NCBI GenBank assembly: GCA_900757505.1 | Contig: CAAEOE010000080.1 | Coordinates: 1 to 25,221 of the forward strand | DNA from: an uncultured Collinsella sp. | GTDB lineage: Bacteria; Actinomycetota; Coriobacteriia; Coriobacteriales; Coriobacteriaceae | Reading direction: 5' to 3' | Length of the DNA stretch: 25,221 nt | Shown: piece after piece, positions 8,332 through 16,249 of the stretch | Layout: each line of letters starts with the position of its first letter | How positions within the stretch are numbered: position 1 is the stretch's first letter | Made by a program: the position numbers and the translations under genes | The notes under the pieces: model-generated | What the model was told of the DNA's origin: nothing | Databases searched by the model: none | What the model saw: the letters and a program-made list of their open reading frames with translations, nothing else

Positions 8332-8727
8332 CTTGCCTTTGTGGAAAAGGTTTTTGATAACGGAGGGGATGCTCTTGGCGCCCTTGGCCGTCACATCGAT
8401 AAAGTCGGGCGAACGAACGAGCTTGTCCTCGTCAATGTACTTACGCACCGCGCGAAGCGTTTCCTTGTCATTGCGCGTCGAAAACGTAAAGTGGCCATTC
8501 TCTTTGGTAAAGATGGCAAAACGCGTAATCTTCTTGGTGCCGCGCAAAACCTCGGCGGCAATATAGTCGACCTCGTCCCACGGGATTTGGATATAATCCT
8601 CGGGATTACGCTCGTTATAGTACTCAAACGCCTTATTGCCCACCATCACGTTACCGTGACTGGTAAGCCCCATCAGGCAGGTTGCCGGCGTTGCCAGATC
8701 GACCGTGCTGTTCTGAGATTGCGCCAT
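8329..8727 (-). CDS. manO: DUF956 / ManO family protein, mannose PTS operon accessory
   Basis: This is a 132-residue soluble protein of the DUF956 (ManO) family, which is found almost exclusively as the last gene of mannose-type PTS operons. Characteristic stretches are VDLATPATCLMG near the N-terminus, GNVMVGNKAFEYYNERNPEDY and IPWDEVDYIAAEV in the middle. The family has a proposed but poorly defined role in control of mannose PTS expression or activity. The start at 8727 is chosen because it gives the usual family N-terminus MAQSQNSTVDL and has GAGG 5 nt and GGAGG 11 nt upstream; the frame is open further to 8778 but that extension passes through a hairpin. It follows the IID gene by about 120 nt with a terminator-like hairpin between, so its level may be lower than that of the transporter. 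Confidence 0.88.
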   Translation of the reverse strand: MAQSQNSTVDLATPATCLMGLTSHGNVMVGNKAFEYYNERNPEDYIQIPWDEVDYIAAEVLRGTKKITRFAIFTKENGHFTFSTRNDKETLRAVRKYIDEDKLVRSPDFIDVTAKGAKSIPSVIKNLFHKGK

Positions 8728-8743
8728 ACGCGCCTCGCCCTCC

Positions 8744-8790
8744 AATAAAAACAATCGGACCGCATCCAGTGTACCCACCGGGTGCGGCCC
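8744..8790 (-). terminator. Terminator or attenuator between IID and manO
   Basis: On the - strand CCGCACCC (8780-8787) pairs with GGATGCGG (8760-8767), with one wobble, and is followed by TCCGATTGTTTTTATT. The T-run ends just before the manO ribosome binding site, so it would allow partial read-through rather than end the operon. Confidence 0.6.
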
Positions 8791-8847
8791 GTTTCAATGG
8801 CTCAAAAGCCCTTGCCTAGCAACTCTCGGTCTTAAGCCGAAGCGTGC

Positions 8848-9768
8848 TTACATGAAGCCGCAGACGCGACCGATGATGCCGACGGCGAAGAGAGCCAGGA
8901 TGATGACGATCGGGCTGACCTTCTTCTTGAGGAGCTTGCAGACCAGAAGGGTCAGGCACACGGCGGCAAGGCCGGGGATGAGCTGATCGAGGTTGGCCTG
9001 AAGCGTGGTGACCTTCACCGGGTCGAGTGCGTTGGCACCGACAGAGCTGTACATCGTCAATGCCTGCTTGATGCCCTCAGAACCGGCGGGCAGGTTGGCC
9101 CAGTCGATATAGGCGCCAGCGGACTGCGTGACCTTGGAGACGACCGGGGTGAAGGAGATGGACACCCAGCGCTCGACCAGGGCGCCGATGATGAACATAC
9201 CCAGGATGGAAGCACCCTCGGTGACCTTGCCCATCAGACCGCCGGAGAGGTCCTTGGCGATGGAGGAGCCGACCTTGTAGCCAAACTCCTGCGTGTACCA
9301 CAGGAAGGCGTAACGGATGATGTTCCACGCGAAGAAGAACAGCAGCGGACCGGCGATGCTGCCGGACAGGGCCAGGGAAGCGCCCAGTGCACCCAGAATC
9401 GGGCGAAGGGTGAACCAGAAGGCGGGGTCGCCGACGCCGGCGAGCGGGCCCATCATACCGACCTTGACGCCCTGAATGGCGACGTCGTCAATCGGAGCAC
9501 CGTTGGCGCGCTCCTCCTCGAGGGCGAGGGTAACGCCAATGACGGGGGCGGAAACATAGGGGTGGGTGTTATAGAACTCCAGGTGGCGCTTAAGAGCGGC
9601 AATCTGGTCATCCTTGCTGGTGTAGAGCTTCTTGATCGCAGGGATCATTGCGAAGCACCAGCCGCCGTTCTGCATACGCTCGTAGTTCCACGAGCCCTGA
9701 AGGAACTGATGACGGAAGCAAACCTTCTTACGGTCAGCCTTGGTGAGCTGAATCTTGTTCTCTGCCAT
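8848..9768 (-). CDS. manZ: PTS mannose/fructose/sorbose-family transporter, component IID
   Basis: This 306-residue integral membrane protein is the IID subunit that forms the sugar channel with IIC. It has the family start (DRKKVCFRHQFLQGSWNYERMQNGGW), the conserved HPYVSAPVIGVTLALEEERANG region and the GPLAGVGDPAFWFTLRPI block, followed by hydrophobic segments and a C-terminal pair of helices. The start at 9768 is chosen because AGGAGG lies 11-12 nt upstream; a GTG at 9777 is only 3 nt from that Shine-Dalgarno. It begins 16 nt after the IIC stop and belongs to the same operon. Substrate is expected to be mannose, glucose or a related hexose, but substrate cannot be fixed from this sequence. 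Confidence 0.95.
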   Translation of the reverse strand: MAENKIQLTKADRKKVCFRHQFLQGSWNYERMQNGGWCFAMIPAIKKLYTSKDDQIAALKRHLEFYNTHPYVSAPVIGVTLALEEERANGAPIDDVAIQGVKVGMMGPLAGVGDPAFWFTLRPILGALGASLALSGSIAGPLLFFFAWNIIRYAFLWYTQEFGYKVGSSIAKDLSGGLMGKVTEGASILGMFIIGALVERWVSISFTPVVSKVTQSAGAYIDWANLPAGSEGIKQALTMYSSVGANALDPVKVTTLQANLDQLIPGLAAVCLTLLVCKLLKKKVSPIVIILALFAVGIIGRVCGFM

Positions 9769-9784
9769 ATGTATCACTCCCCTC

Positions 9785-10603
9785 CTACTCGTAATCGTTC
9801 AGAATGTCGCCGAGCGGGTCACCGGAGCCACCGCCCATGCCGCCACCCTGCTTGGCCAGATCCTTAAGGCCAAGGTAGATGAGGGCAAGGGAGATGCCGA
9901 TGAGGCCAAGGGCGATCAGCGTGAGCTGAGGGATGGCAGCAAGGACAAAGCCGAGGATGAAGAACGGCCAGGTCTCCTTGGTGGCCATCATGTTGATGAC
10001 CATGGCGTAACCGACGGAAGCGACCATGCCGCCGCCGACAGCCATGCCGCCGGACAGCCAATCGGGCATAGCGTTAAGCGCGTTGGTAACGGCCTCGGCC
10101 GGGATGATGCACAGAAGTACTGCCGGGATGGCGATACGAACACCCTGCATGAGGATGCCGGCGTACTGCCAACGCTCGATGCCGGCGAAGTCGCCCTTCT
10201 CGGCGCAGGCGTCCATGGCGTGAACCATAGCGGTAGCCAGGGTACGGCAGATCATGGTCAGGAACAGACCAGCGACCGACAGCGGGACGGCGACGGCGAT
10301 GGCGGCGGTAACGGCCTTGGCCGAATCGGTGGCGCCGCCGTTGAGGGCGAGCACCATGATGATCGAAGAAGCGACCGAGGCCAGAGCGGCGTCAGGCGCG
10401 ACGGCGGCGCCGACGTTAGCCCAGCCAAGGGCCATCATCTGGAGCGAACCGCCCAGGAGGATGCCCTCCTGAAGGTGACCGGTTACGAGACCGATAAGCG
10501 TGCATGCCACGAGCGGCTGATGGAACTGGAACTCATCCAGAATGCCTTCCATACCGGCAAGCAACGCGACAATCGCAACAAGCAGAATAGTGATTGCAGA
10601 CAT
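9785..10603 (-). CDS. manY: PTS mannose/fructose/sorbose-family transporter, component IIC
   Basis: This is a 272-residue polytopic membrane protein of the IIC (ManY/ManM) family. Visible family features are the N-terminal helix, FQFHQPLVACTLIGLVTGHLQ, and GGSLQMMALGWANVGAAVAPDAALASV, which contribute to the sugar-binding site, followed by several further hydrophobic segments. The C-terminus is Gly-rich (KQGGGMGGGSGDPLGDI) and probably cytoplasmic. AGGAGG lies 9 nt before the ATG. The gene is 18 nt after the IIAB stop and 16 nt before IID, so the three are translated from one message. Together with IID it moves the sugar that IIB phosphorylates. Confidence 0.95.
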   Translation of the reverse strand: MSAITILLVAIVALLAGMEGILDEFQFHQPLVACTLIGLVTGHLQEGILLGGSLQMMALGWANVGAAVAPDAALASVASSIIMVLALNGGATDSAKAVTAAIAVAVPLSVAGLFLTMICRTLATAMVHAMDACAEKGDFAGIERWQYAGILMQGVRIAIPAVLLCIIPAEAVTNALNAMPDWLSGGMAVGGGMVASVGYAMVINMMATKETWPFFILGFVLAAIPQLTLIALGLIGISLALIYLGLKDLAKQGGGMGGGSGDPLGDILNDYE

Positions 10604-10621
10604 GTATCGGACCCTCCTTTA

Positions 10622-11611
10622 CTATGCTTGAGCGGCCAGTTCGGCCTTAGCTTTCTTCAACATGGCGTCGAGATCCTCGGAGGAATCCGAAGGAACCTTG
10701 CGGACCTCGAACTTGACGCCCTTGGCCTTGAGAGCCTCGATGGTCTTGACATCGTCATCGCCCATAGCGACAGCGTTAGTGACGACGACCTTGCCCTTGG
10801 AGTGGGCCATGGAACCGATGTTGGCTTCCTTGATGTCGACGCCGGCCTCGATGGCCCTGAGCAGATCCTGCGGGTTCTCGAACAGCAGCATCGCCTTGGT
10901 GTCGCCAAAGCGCGTGTCCTTGACGACCTCGGCCATCTTCTTGATAGGCACGACGTTGGCGTGGACTCCCGGAGGGGCAGCCTGCTCGATCATGGTCTTG
11001 CGGAGCTCGTCGTGAGCAACGCCGTCGGAGACCACGATGATGCGGTTGGGGTTGATCTGCTTGGTCCACGTGGTGGCCACCTGACCATGCAGCAGGCGCG
11101 TGTCGATACGGACGTGGGCGATCTTGATGTGCCCGTCGCCGATCACCGTTCCCGGAGGAATGGCACCCGCAGGAGCAGCGGCGGCCGCAGCCGGCTTCTT
11201 CTCCTCGGGCTCCAGAGACTCGGGCTTGACGCGCACGCCGGCCTTAGCCTCAGTCACGAGATGTTTTGCGATCGCATGTGCAGTGTTCTTTGCGTCAAAG
11301 CGCTGCGAATATGCCTCGATGAGCATAGGCAGGTTGACACCGGTGACGATAGCCCAGGAATCGTGGCCCTCGATGAGCCCGCTGATCTGGTTGAACGGCG
11401 TGCCGCCCCACAGATCAACGAGGAAGAGCACCTGCTCCTGGTCCTCGAAGGAAGCGATTGCCTCCTCGACCTTGGCACGGAAGTCGTCGGGGCCCATGCT
11501 CGGCTCGAGCGAGACCACGGCAACAGACGGCTGATCGCCAAAGACCATCGAGCCCGTCTGCTTGATTCCAGCCGCCAAGTCACCATGGCTAGCAAGAACA
11601 ATACTTACCAT
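10622..11611 (-). CDS. manX: PTS mannose/fructose/sorbose-family phosphotransfer protein IIAB
   Basis: This 329-residue cytoplasmic protein carries two phosphotransfer domains. The IIA domain (about 1-130) has the phosphorylation site His9 in LASHGDLAAG and the DLWGGTPFN motif. An Ala/Pro/Lys linker (about 140-160) joins it to IIB (about 163-329), whose active His175 lies in RIDTRLLHGQVATTW. Phosphate passes from HPr to IIA, then IIB, then the sugar held by IIC/IID. The start at 11611 is preferred over a GTG one codon upstream because AGGAGG is 7 nt before it. This is the first gene of the IIAB-IIC-IID-ManO operon and is preceded by a long AT-rich leader region. Confidence 0.96.
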   Translation of the reverse strand: MVSIVLASHGDLAAGIKQTGSMVFGDQPSVAVVSLEPSMGPDDFRAKVEEAIASFEDQEQVLFLVDLWGGTPFNQISGLIEGHDSWAIVTGVNLPMLIEAYSQRFDAKNTAHAIAKHLVTEAKAGVRVKPESLEPEEKKPAAAAAAPAGAIPPGTVIGDGHIKIAHVRIDTRLLHGQVATTWTKQINPNRIIVVSDGVAHDELRKTMIEQAAPPGVHANVVPIKKMAEVVKDTRFGDTKAMLLFENPQDLLRAIEAGVDIKEANIGSMAHSKGKVVVTNAVAMGDDDVKTIEALKAKGVKFEVRKVPSDSSEDLDAMLKKAKAELAAQA

Positions 11612-11928
11612 CACATAACCTCCTTTTTGTCTACGTAATTCCTACACGACAGTTATGGAGTATAGCTGCAAATACAGCAGAATTGTTTGAAAAACTGCAA
11701 AAGGTAGCATTATTTGTTTAAACGTCTTGTTTTGTTACAAGTTGATTACATTCCAGTATTTTGGCTGATTTGCTGCTGAGGATTGATAGCTGATCTATTT
11801 ACATGACCGAATTGAGCACGCTGTTCATTATTGCCGGTTTTAAACAGACACAAATGTGCTCGCGTTGAGGCTATTTCGTTTAAACAGATGGTGCTTGACT
11901 AATGGTAAGAAATATGCTCTAGCAAAGT
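11612..11928 (-). promoter_or_regulatory. AT-rich upstream region of the mannose PTS operon
   Basis: This gene-free stretch is clearly richer in A and T than its surroundings. It holds three similar palindromic boxes, GTTTAAAC at 11716-11723, GTTTTAAAC at 11837-11845 and GTTTAAAC at 11878-11885; the last two share the longer string TTTAAACAGA. On the - strand a TATACT -10-like hexamer at 11659-11664 lies about 50 nt before the IIAB start, beside an inverted GCTG/CAGC pair. No good -35 is seen. The boxes are candidates for an activator or repressor site of the operon, which is an inference. No small open frame with a ribosome binding site was found. Confidence 0.45.
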
Positions 11929-11982
11929 AGTCGTTAGGGACGTTCTTTAATGACTAGTCGTTTAAGAACGTCCCCAACGACT
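11929..11982. repeat. Palindromic intergenic element with GGGAC core (type A), downstream of hypA
   Basis: Arms 11929-11947 and 11964-11982 pair over 19 bp with one mismatch around a 16-nt loop. The left arm is AGTCGTTAGGGACGTTCTT. It starts 3 nt after the hypA stop and could serve as its terminator, although the following T-tract on the - strand is weak. A half copy lies at 8312-8331. Confidence 0.75.
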
Positions 11983-11985
11983 AAG

Positions 11986-12414
11986 TTAGGCGATGTGGAG
12001 GGGGTTGGCGGCGTCGACGGCATCGGGGGCATCGGATAGGCCGTCGGGGGCAGCGTCTGTCGGGTCCTCGTCGGGGGTCTCGATCTGCTTGATCATGACC
12101 TCCTGGCCCTGCAGCAGATAGGTCTCGCCGCTACCGCAATGGGGGCAGGTCTTGCCGTGCTCGACCGTCGCGTAGTCGCAGCCGCACGCCTCGCAATGCG
12201 TCACGGCCTCGACAGGCTCCACAATAAGCTCCGCGCCCTGCGTGATAGGCTTTTTATCTGCCGCCCAGCGCCAAGCATCAAGCAGCAGATCGGGAACGAC
12301 GCCCGAGACCTCGCCCAGGAGCAGCGTCACGCTCGAAACGCGACTCACGCCATTGGCGCGCGCCACATTCTCGACATCGCGAATGATGTGATAGACGATT
12401 CCTAATTCATGCAC
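11986..12414 (-). CDS. hypA: HypA-family hydrogenase/urease nickel-insertion protein
   Basis: This is a 142-residue protein whose first 113 or so residues match HypA. The N-terminal Met-His-Glu nickel site is present (MHELGIVYHII), as are the LLLGEVSGVVPDLL region and the zinc-binding pair HCEACGCDY and CPHCGSGE. HypA delivers nickel to [NiFe]-hydrogenase with HypB. The start codon is GTG at 12412-12414, which is required for the N-terminal His2; an overlapping ATG is out of frame. The ribosome binding site is weak (GGAAG, 6 nt away) and a perfect 8-bp hairpin lies just upstream. The C-terminus adds about 28 acidic residues beyond the usual family length. No hypB, hydrogenase or urease gene is next to it in this window. 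Confidence 0.9.
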   Translation of the reverse strand: MHELGIVYHIIRDVENVARANGVSRVSSVTLLLGEVSGVVPDLLLDAWRWAADKKPITQGAELIVEPVEAVTHCEACGCDYATVEHGKTCPHCGSGETYLLQGQEVMIKQIETPDEDPTDAAPDGLSDAPDAVDAANPLHIA

Positions 12415-12422
12415 TTTTTCTT

Positions 12423-12444
12423 CCGCCGTTCTAACGAACGGCGG
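12423..12444. promoter_or_regulatory. Perfect 8-bp hairpin in the 5' leader of hypA
   Basis: CCGCCGTT (12423-12430) pairs with AACGGCGG (12437-12444) around a 6-nt loop, ending 8 nt before the GTG start. It is close enough to the weak ribosome binding site to influence initiation. No T-run follows, so it is not a simple terminator. Confidence 0.4.
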
Positions 12445-12473
12445 TCGACTTGACGCTGCGCGAGCCCCAGACG

Positions 12474-12520
12474 GACGATCTGCCTTTCAATCGTCGGGCA
12501 TGGGCAAAAGCCCTATGCCC
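12474..12520. other. Two adjacent hairpins between hypA and the oxidoreductase gene
   Basis: GACGAT/ATCGTC (12474-12479 and 12490-12495) is followed directly by GGGCATGGGC / GCCCTATGCCC (12496-12505 and 12510-12520, one bulge) with an AAAA loop. The second could end transcription of the oxidoreductase gene on the - strand, but no clear T-run follows there. The rest of the 190-nt gap shows nothing supportable. Confidence 0.4.
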
Positions 12521-12604
12521 TCCTCTTTCAAGGCACCTCGCCACGCCTGGGACTCGCTCGCTGTCCAACCGTTCTCTACGCCGTTCTCTTGTTTGTTGCG
12601 TTTT

Positions 12605-15382
12605 TTATTTCTTCCCAAATTTGATTTTGATCGCACGCTTCAAAGCGTACTTGCCGAGGCTGGGGAGCTTTTGCTCGTATTTGACCATCGTGGAGCACTC
12701 GGGGCGGTCGCGATCCAGATGGATGGCGTCAAACGCGCACTTGGTGGTGCACAGGCCGCAGCCGATGCACTTGTTGGGGTCGACGATCGAGGCACCGCAG
12801 CCCAAGCAGCGAGCGGTCTCGGCGCGCACCTGCTCCTCGGTAAAGGTCTCGACGTACTCGCTAAAGGGCGCAGCCTTCTCGCGCTCGCGGTCGACACGTG
12901 CCACCTCGCGGCTTGCGTTGTCATAGCTCTCAATCACAACATCGTCGCGGTCAAGCGCGGTGTAGCGGCGCTGGTTGCGGCCGATGGTGAGCGTGGAGCC
13001 CGGCTGCACAAAGCGATGGATGGACACGGCGGCCTCGTGACCGGCGGCGATGGCGTCGATAGCAAAGCTGGGACCGGTGTAGACGTCGCCGCCCACAAAG
13101 ATGTCGGGCTCGGCGGTCTGGTACGTCTGCGGATCGGCAAGGGCACCCTGGCTGCGGCCGAGCTCCACCTTGGAGCCAGCCAGCAGGTCGCCCCACACAA
13201 TGGACTGGCCAATCGACATGACGACACGGTCGGCATCGACACGGCGCAAGTCGTTCTCGTCATACTCGGGCGCAAAACGGCCCTCGTCGTCAAAGACACG
13301 CGTGCAGCGCTTAAAGGTGATACCGCACACACGACCGGCCTCGTCCAGGTGAATCTCCTTGGGGCCCCAGCCGCAGCTAATGTGCGCGCCGTCCTCAATG
13401 GCCTCGCGACGCTCCTCCTCGCTGGCAGGCATCTTGACCTCGCTCTCCAGGCAGAACATCTCAACGTGCTCGGAACCCAGACGGCAGGCGTTGCGCGCGA
13501 CATCGATGGCCACGTTGCCGCCGCCCACCACGATGGTGCGCCCGGGCAGCGCGTCGATCTTGCCGCTGTTGACCTCGCGCAAAAAGTCGACGGCCACGGT
13601 CACGTCCTCGGCATCCTCGCCCGGAATACCGGCAAGGCGGCCACCCTGGCAGCCAATGGCCACGTAAAAGGCTTTAAAGCCCTGCGCGCGAAGCTCGTCG
13701 AGCGTCACATCGCGACCGACCTCCACGCCATAGCGGAACTCGGCGCCCATCAGGCGAATGACCTCGACCTCGGCCTCGATAACGTCCTTCTGCAGCTTAA
13801 AGCTGGGAATGCCGTAGGTGAGCATGCCGCCCGGGCGCTCGTTTTTCTCGAACACGACGGGCTTGTAGCCCTTCTCGGCCAGATAGAAGGCGCAGGACAG
13901 ACCGGCCGGACCGGCGCCGATGATGGCGATCTTCTGGTCGAAGCCGCCGGCACGCGTCGGGGTCACCACAGGTGGGACATAGCGAGTCGCGGCATCCAGA
14001 TCGCGCTGGGCGATAAACTTCTTGACCTCGTCGATGGCCACGGCCTCGTCCACGCGACCGCGGGTGCAGGCATCCTCACAGCGGCGGTTGCACACACGGC
14101 CGCAGATAGCGGGCAACGGGTTCTCGCGCTTGATGAGCGCCAACGCCTCGTCATAGCGGCCCTGCGCCGCGAGCTTCAAATAGCCCTGAACGGCAACGTG
14201 CGCGGGGCAGGCCGTCTTGCAGGGAGCGGTGCCGGACTCATGCGTCTCGATACGGTTGTCGTTGCGGTAGTTGGGCGACCACTTGGTGTGGTCCCACTTG
14301 GTGGCATCGGGCAGCTCCTGGCGCGGATACTCGGGCACCTGTCCGCCAGCCTTTTTGCTACAGAGCTTCTGGCCCAGTTTGGCGGCGCCGGCCGGACACA
14401 CCTCAACGCAGCGACCGCAGGCCACGCACTTGTCCTTCTCGACCTTGGCGACGTAGGCCGAGCGCGACAGGTTGGGCGTGTTGAACAGCTGCGAAGTGCG
14501 CAGGGCGTAGCACACGTTGACGTTGCAGTTGCAGATGGCGAAGATTTTGTTCTCACCGTCGATGTTGGTGATCTGGTGCACAAAGCCGTTGTCCTCGGCC
14601 TGGCGCAGGATGTCGTAGACCTCCTCGCGCGTCACATAATGGCCGCGGTCGGTCTCGACCACGTAGTCGGCCATATCGCCCACGGCGATGCACCAATCGG
14701 CCGGGTCGTCGGCGCAGCCCTCTCCCATCACGCGACGGCTCGCGCGGCAGCTGCAGGTGCTAGCGGCATACTTACCTTCGTATTTGTCGAGCCAATGCTC
14801 GATATGCTCGATCGGCACCGAGGTGCTCGCGGCATCGATGGCCTTCTCGACCGGAATGACATGCATGCCGATGCCGGCACCGCCGGGCGGCACCATCGGC
14901 GTGGCCTTGGACAGCGGTCCCTTGGACGCCTGCTCAAAGAACTTGGCATAGACCGGATGCTCCTCGAGCTGGCTCACGCGCATGTTGAGGAACTCGGCGG
15001 AACCCGGCACCAGCATGGGCAGCACCCACTGCTTGGCGCGCTCGGGGTTTTCCCAGTTGTACTCGAGCAGACCCGTGTAGCTCATGTCGTCGAGCATTTT
15101 TTCGATATCGGCCTCGGGCATGCCGGTGAGCTTGACCATCTCGGGCAGCGTATAGGGACGGCGCATCTTCATCTTGCAGAGCACTTCGGCCTGCTCGTCG
15201 GTTGCGGCCTCGGCAAACGACCAGTACTCGTAGCCCAGCAGCTCGTCGCGGTGCAGCAGGCGGTTGGTGCAGTGCTCACACAGTTTGACGATGGCCTCGC
15301 GCGGATGCTCCGGTATCGGCGGCACGAACTCCGCGCCGATATCGGGCTCGGTATAGCTAATCCCCGGTCCGTTGAGAATCAT
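12605..15382 (-). CDS. Multi-domain Fe-S / FAD / NAD(P)H oxidoreductase, GltD-like core with N- and C-terminal ferredoxin domains
   Basis: This is a 925-residue cytoplasmic redox protein. The N-terminal 300 residues hold several Cys clusters (CEHC at 35-38, CSCRASRR, CNCNVNVC) of a type I cannot name. A 4Fe-4S motif CVACGRCVEVCP follows at about 316-327. Then comes a GltD/dihydropyrimidine-dehydrogenase type Fe-S linker (CKTACP, CGRVCNRRCEDAC), an FAD fold with GAGPAG near 482, an NAD(P)H site GGGNVAIDVARNA near 617, and the closing FAD motif GGDVYTGPS. The end carries a last ferredoxin domain, CLGCG and CIGCGLCTTKCAF, near 857. Known relatives pass electrons between NAD(P)H and Fe-S partners in anaerobes; no glutamate synthase large subunit is nearby, so glutamate synthesis is not implied. 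The start at 15382 has AAGGGA 8 nt upstream and is preferred to a GTG at 15403. Confidence 0.9.
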   Translation of the reverse strand: MILNGPGISYTEPDIGAEFVPPIPEHPREAIVKLCEHCTNRLLHRDELLGYEYWSFAEAATDEQAEVLCKMKMRRPYTLPEMVKLTGMPEADIEKMLDDMSYTGLLEYNWENPERAKQWVLPMLVPGSAEFLNMRVSQLEEHPVYAKFFEQASKGPLSKATPMVPPGGAGIGMHVIPVEKAIDAASTSVPIEHIEHWLDKYEGKYAASTCSCRASRRVMGEGCADDPADWCIAVGDMADYVVETDRGHYVTREEVYDILRQAEDNGFVHQITNIDGENKIFAICNCNVNVCYALRTSQLFNTPNLSRSAYVAKVEKDKCVACGRCVEVCPAGAAKLGQKLCSKKAGGQVPEYPRQELPDATKWDHTKWSPNYRNDNRIETHESGTAPCKTACPAHVAVQGYLKLAAQGRYDEALALIKRENPLPAICGRVCNRRCEDACTRGRVDEAVAIDEVKKFIAQRDLDAATRYVPPVVTPTRAGGFDQKIAIIGAGPAGLSCAFYLAEKGYKPVVFEKNERPGGMLTYGIPSFKLQKDVIEAEVEVIRLMGAEFRYGVEVGRDVTLDELRAQGFKAFYVAIGCQGGRLAGIPGEDAEDVTVAVDFLREVNSGKIDALPGRTIVVGGGNVAIDVARNACRLGSEHVEMFCLESEVKMPASEEERREAIEDGAHISCGWGPKEIHLDEAGRVCGITFKRCTRVFDDEGRFAPEYDENDLRRVDADRVVMSIGQSIVWGDLLAGSKVELGRSQGALADPQTYQTAEPDIFVGGDVYTGPSFAIDAIAAGHEAAVSIHRFVQPGSTLTIGRNQRRYTALDRDDVVIESYDNASREVARVDREREKAAPFSEYVETFTEEQVRAETARCLGCGASIVDPNKCIGCGLCTTKCAFDAIHLDRDRPECSTMVKYEQKLPSLGKYALKRAIKIKFGKK

Positions 15383-15473
15383 AGTCGTCCCTTCTCTTGC
15401 CACAGCCCGGCGAGACCGCGGCGCCCCTCTTTGTACGGGTTCGACATGCCCCCATGCCGTTCACCCGCTATTG

Positions 15474-15511
15474 TTGACATTGTGTCAAAAACAGTATTGA
15501 CGAACCGTCAA
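15474..15511. promoter_or_regulatory. Two 15-bp palindromes, likely TetR operator sites
   Basis: TTGACATTGTGTCAA (15474-15488) and TTGACGAACCGTCAA (15497-15511) are both perfect 6-3-6 palindromes with the same TTGAC/GTCAA ends, with centres 23 bp apart. They lie in the 187-nt region between the divergent oxidoreductase and TetR genes. TetR dimers bind such sites, so autoregulation and control of both directions is likely; this is an inference from position and symmetry. The first TTGACA could also act as a -35 element. Confidence 0.7.
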
Positions 15512-15569
15512 CAATATTCAAGACTGTTAGGCGAACGGTCAGGCAAAAGAGGATGAAAGGCGGCAAAAC

Positions 15570-16232
15570 ATGGGCAACAACGCAGCAGATATCTCTGTGG
15601 TCGATGCCGTCCCCGCATCCGATAGCGCGGCAAAACGCCTGACGGGCGACGAGCGCCGTCGCGAGATCCTCGCCGCTGTGCGCGCCGTGAGCGCCGAGCT
15701 TGGTGTGTCCCATCTTTCGGTATCGGCCGTGACCAAGCGGGCTGGCTGCACGCGTTCGCTGTTCTACCACTACTTTGCCGATATGGATGCCGCCGTCACC
15801 GCCGTTATGGACGAGGCAATCGACGGCTTTATCGCCGAGCTCGAGCAGTGGAACGCCAGCCGCACGGTTGGCGACATCGAAGGCGCACTCGACACCGTTG
15901 CTCCGCTCTTTAAGCGCCTGGTCGTGAGCGGCCACGAGTTGCCGAGCACGCTCACCTCGAGCAGCGGCGCGCTCTACGGCGGCTTTTTGCACAACGTGGT
16001 CCAGCGCGTGGCGCAGTATATCTGCGATACCACCGTGGTGGATTTTGTCGCCCATCACGAGCTACGCATCGACCATGTCTACGAGACGTTCTACACCCTC
16101 ATCATGGGGCTGCTGATGTATATCCGCACGCACCCCGATGTGCCCGACGAGACAGTCAAGGAAATCATCGCCTCGACGCTCCATATCGAGGGCTATACCG
16201 CCAAGTATCAGGAGCGCAAGCCCCAGAACTGA
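15570..16232 (+). CDS. TetR-family transcriptional regulator
   Basis: This 220-residue protein has a TetR-type helix-turn-helix near the N-terminus (about residues 28-75): ERRREILAAVRAVSAELG, then LSVSAVTKRAGCTRSLFYHYFADMDAAV. The remainder is an all-helical ligand-binding and dimerisation region with no recognised ligand type. AAAGGCGG lies about 5 nt before the ATG. It is transcribed divergently from the large oxidoreductase, with two matching palindromes between them, and a membrane protein gene follows 63 nt downstream on the same strand. It is likely to repress its own operon and probably the oxidoreductase as well. The N-terminal 25 residues before the DNA-binding domain are longer than usual and of low complexity. 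Confidence 0.9.
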   Translation: MGNNAADISVVDAVPASDSAAKRLTGDERRREILAAVRAVSAELGVSHLSVSAVTKRAGCTRSLFYHYFADMDAAVTAVMDEAIDGFIAELEQWNASRTVGDIEGALDTVAPLFKRLVVSGHELPSTLTSSSGALYGGFLHNVVQRVAQYICDTTVVDFVAHHELRIDHVYETFYTLIMGLLMYIRTHPDVPDETVKEIIASTLHIEGYTAKYQERKPQN

Positions 16233-16249
16233 CGACATTTGGCCAAACT

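Noticed and set aside
8090..8566. Open frames across the 62-bp repeat array
   Set aside because: They read through hairpin repeats and into the antisense of manO, have no ribosome site and no conserved pattern.
9755..11638. A 627-codon frame on the + strand opposite the PTS genes
   Set aside because: Antisense shadow of three well-recognised PTS genes with proper ribosome binding sites; no domain in its own translation.
11680..11712. Sigma-54 promoter before the mannose PTS operon, as in some Firmicutes
   Set aside because: A TGCTAC..TTGCA-like string exists, but the spacing between the GG-like and GC elements is two bases short, and Actinobacteria are not known to use sigma-54.
12500..15556. 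A 1018-codon open frame on the + strand opposite the Fe-S flavoprotein
   Set aside because: It is the antisense shadow of a GC-rich gene with clear domains on the - strand; its translation is low-complexity and His/Leu/Ala/Gly-rich with no family character.
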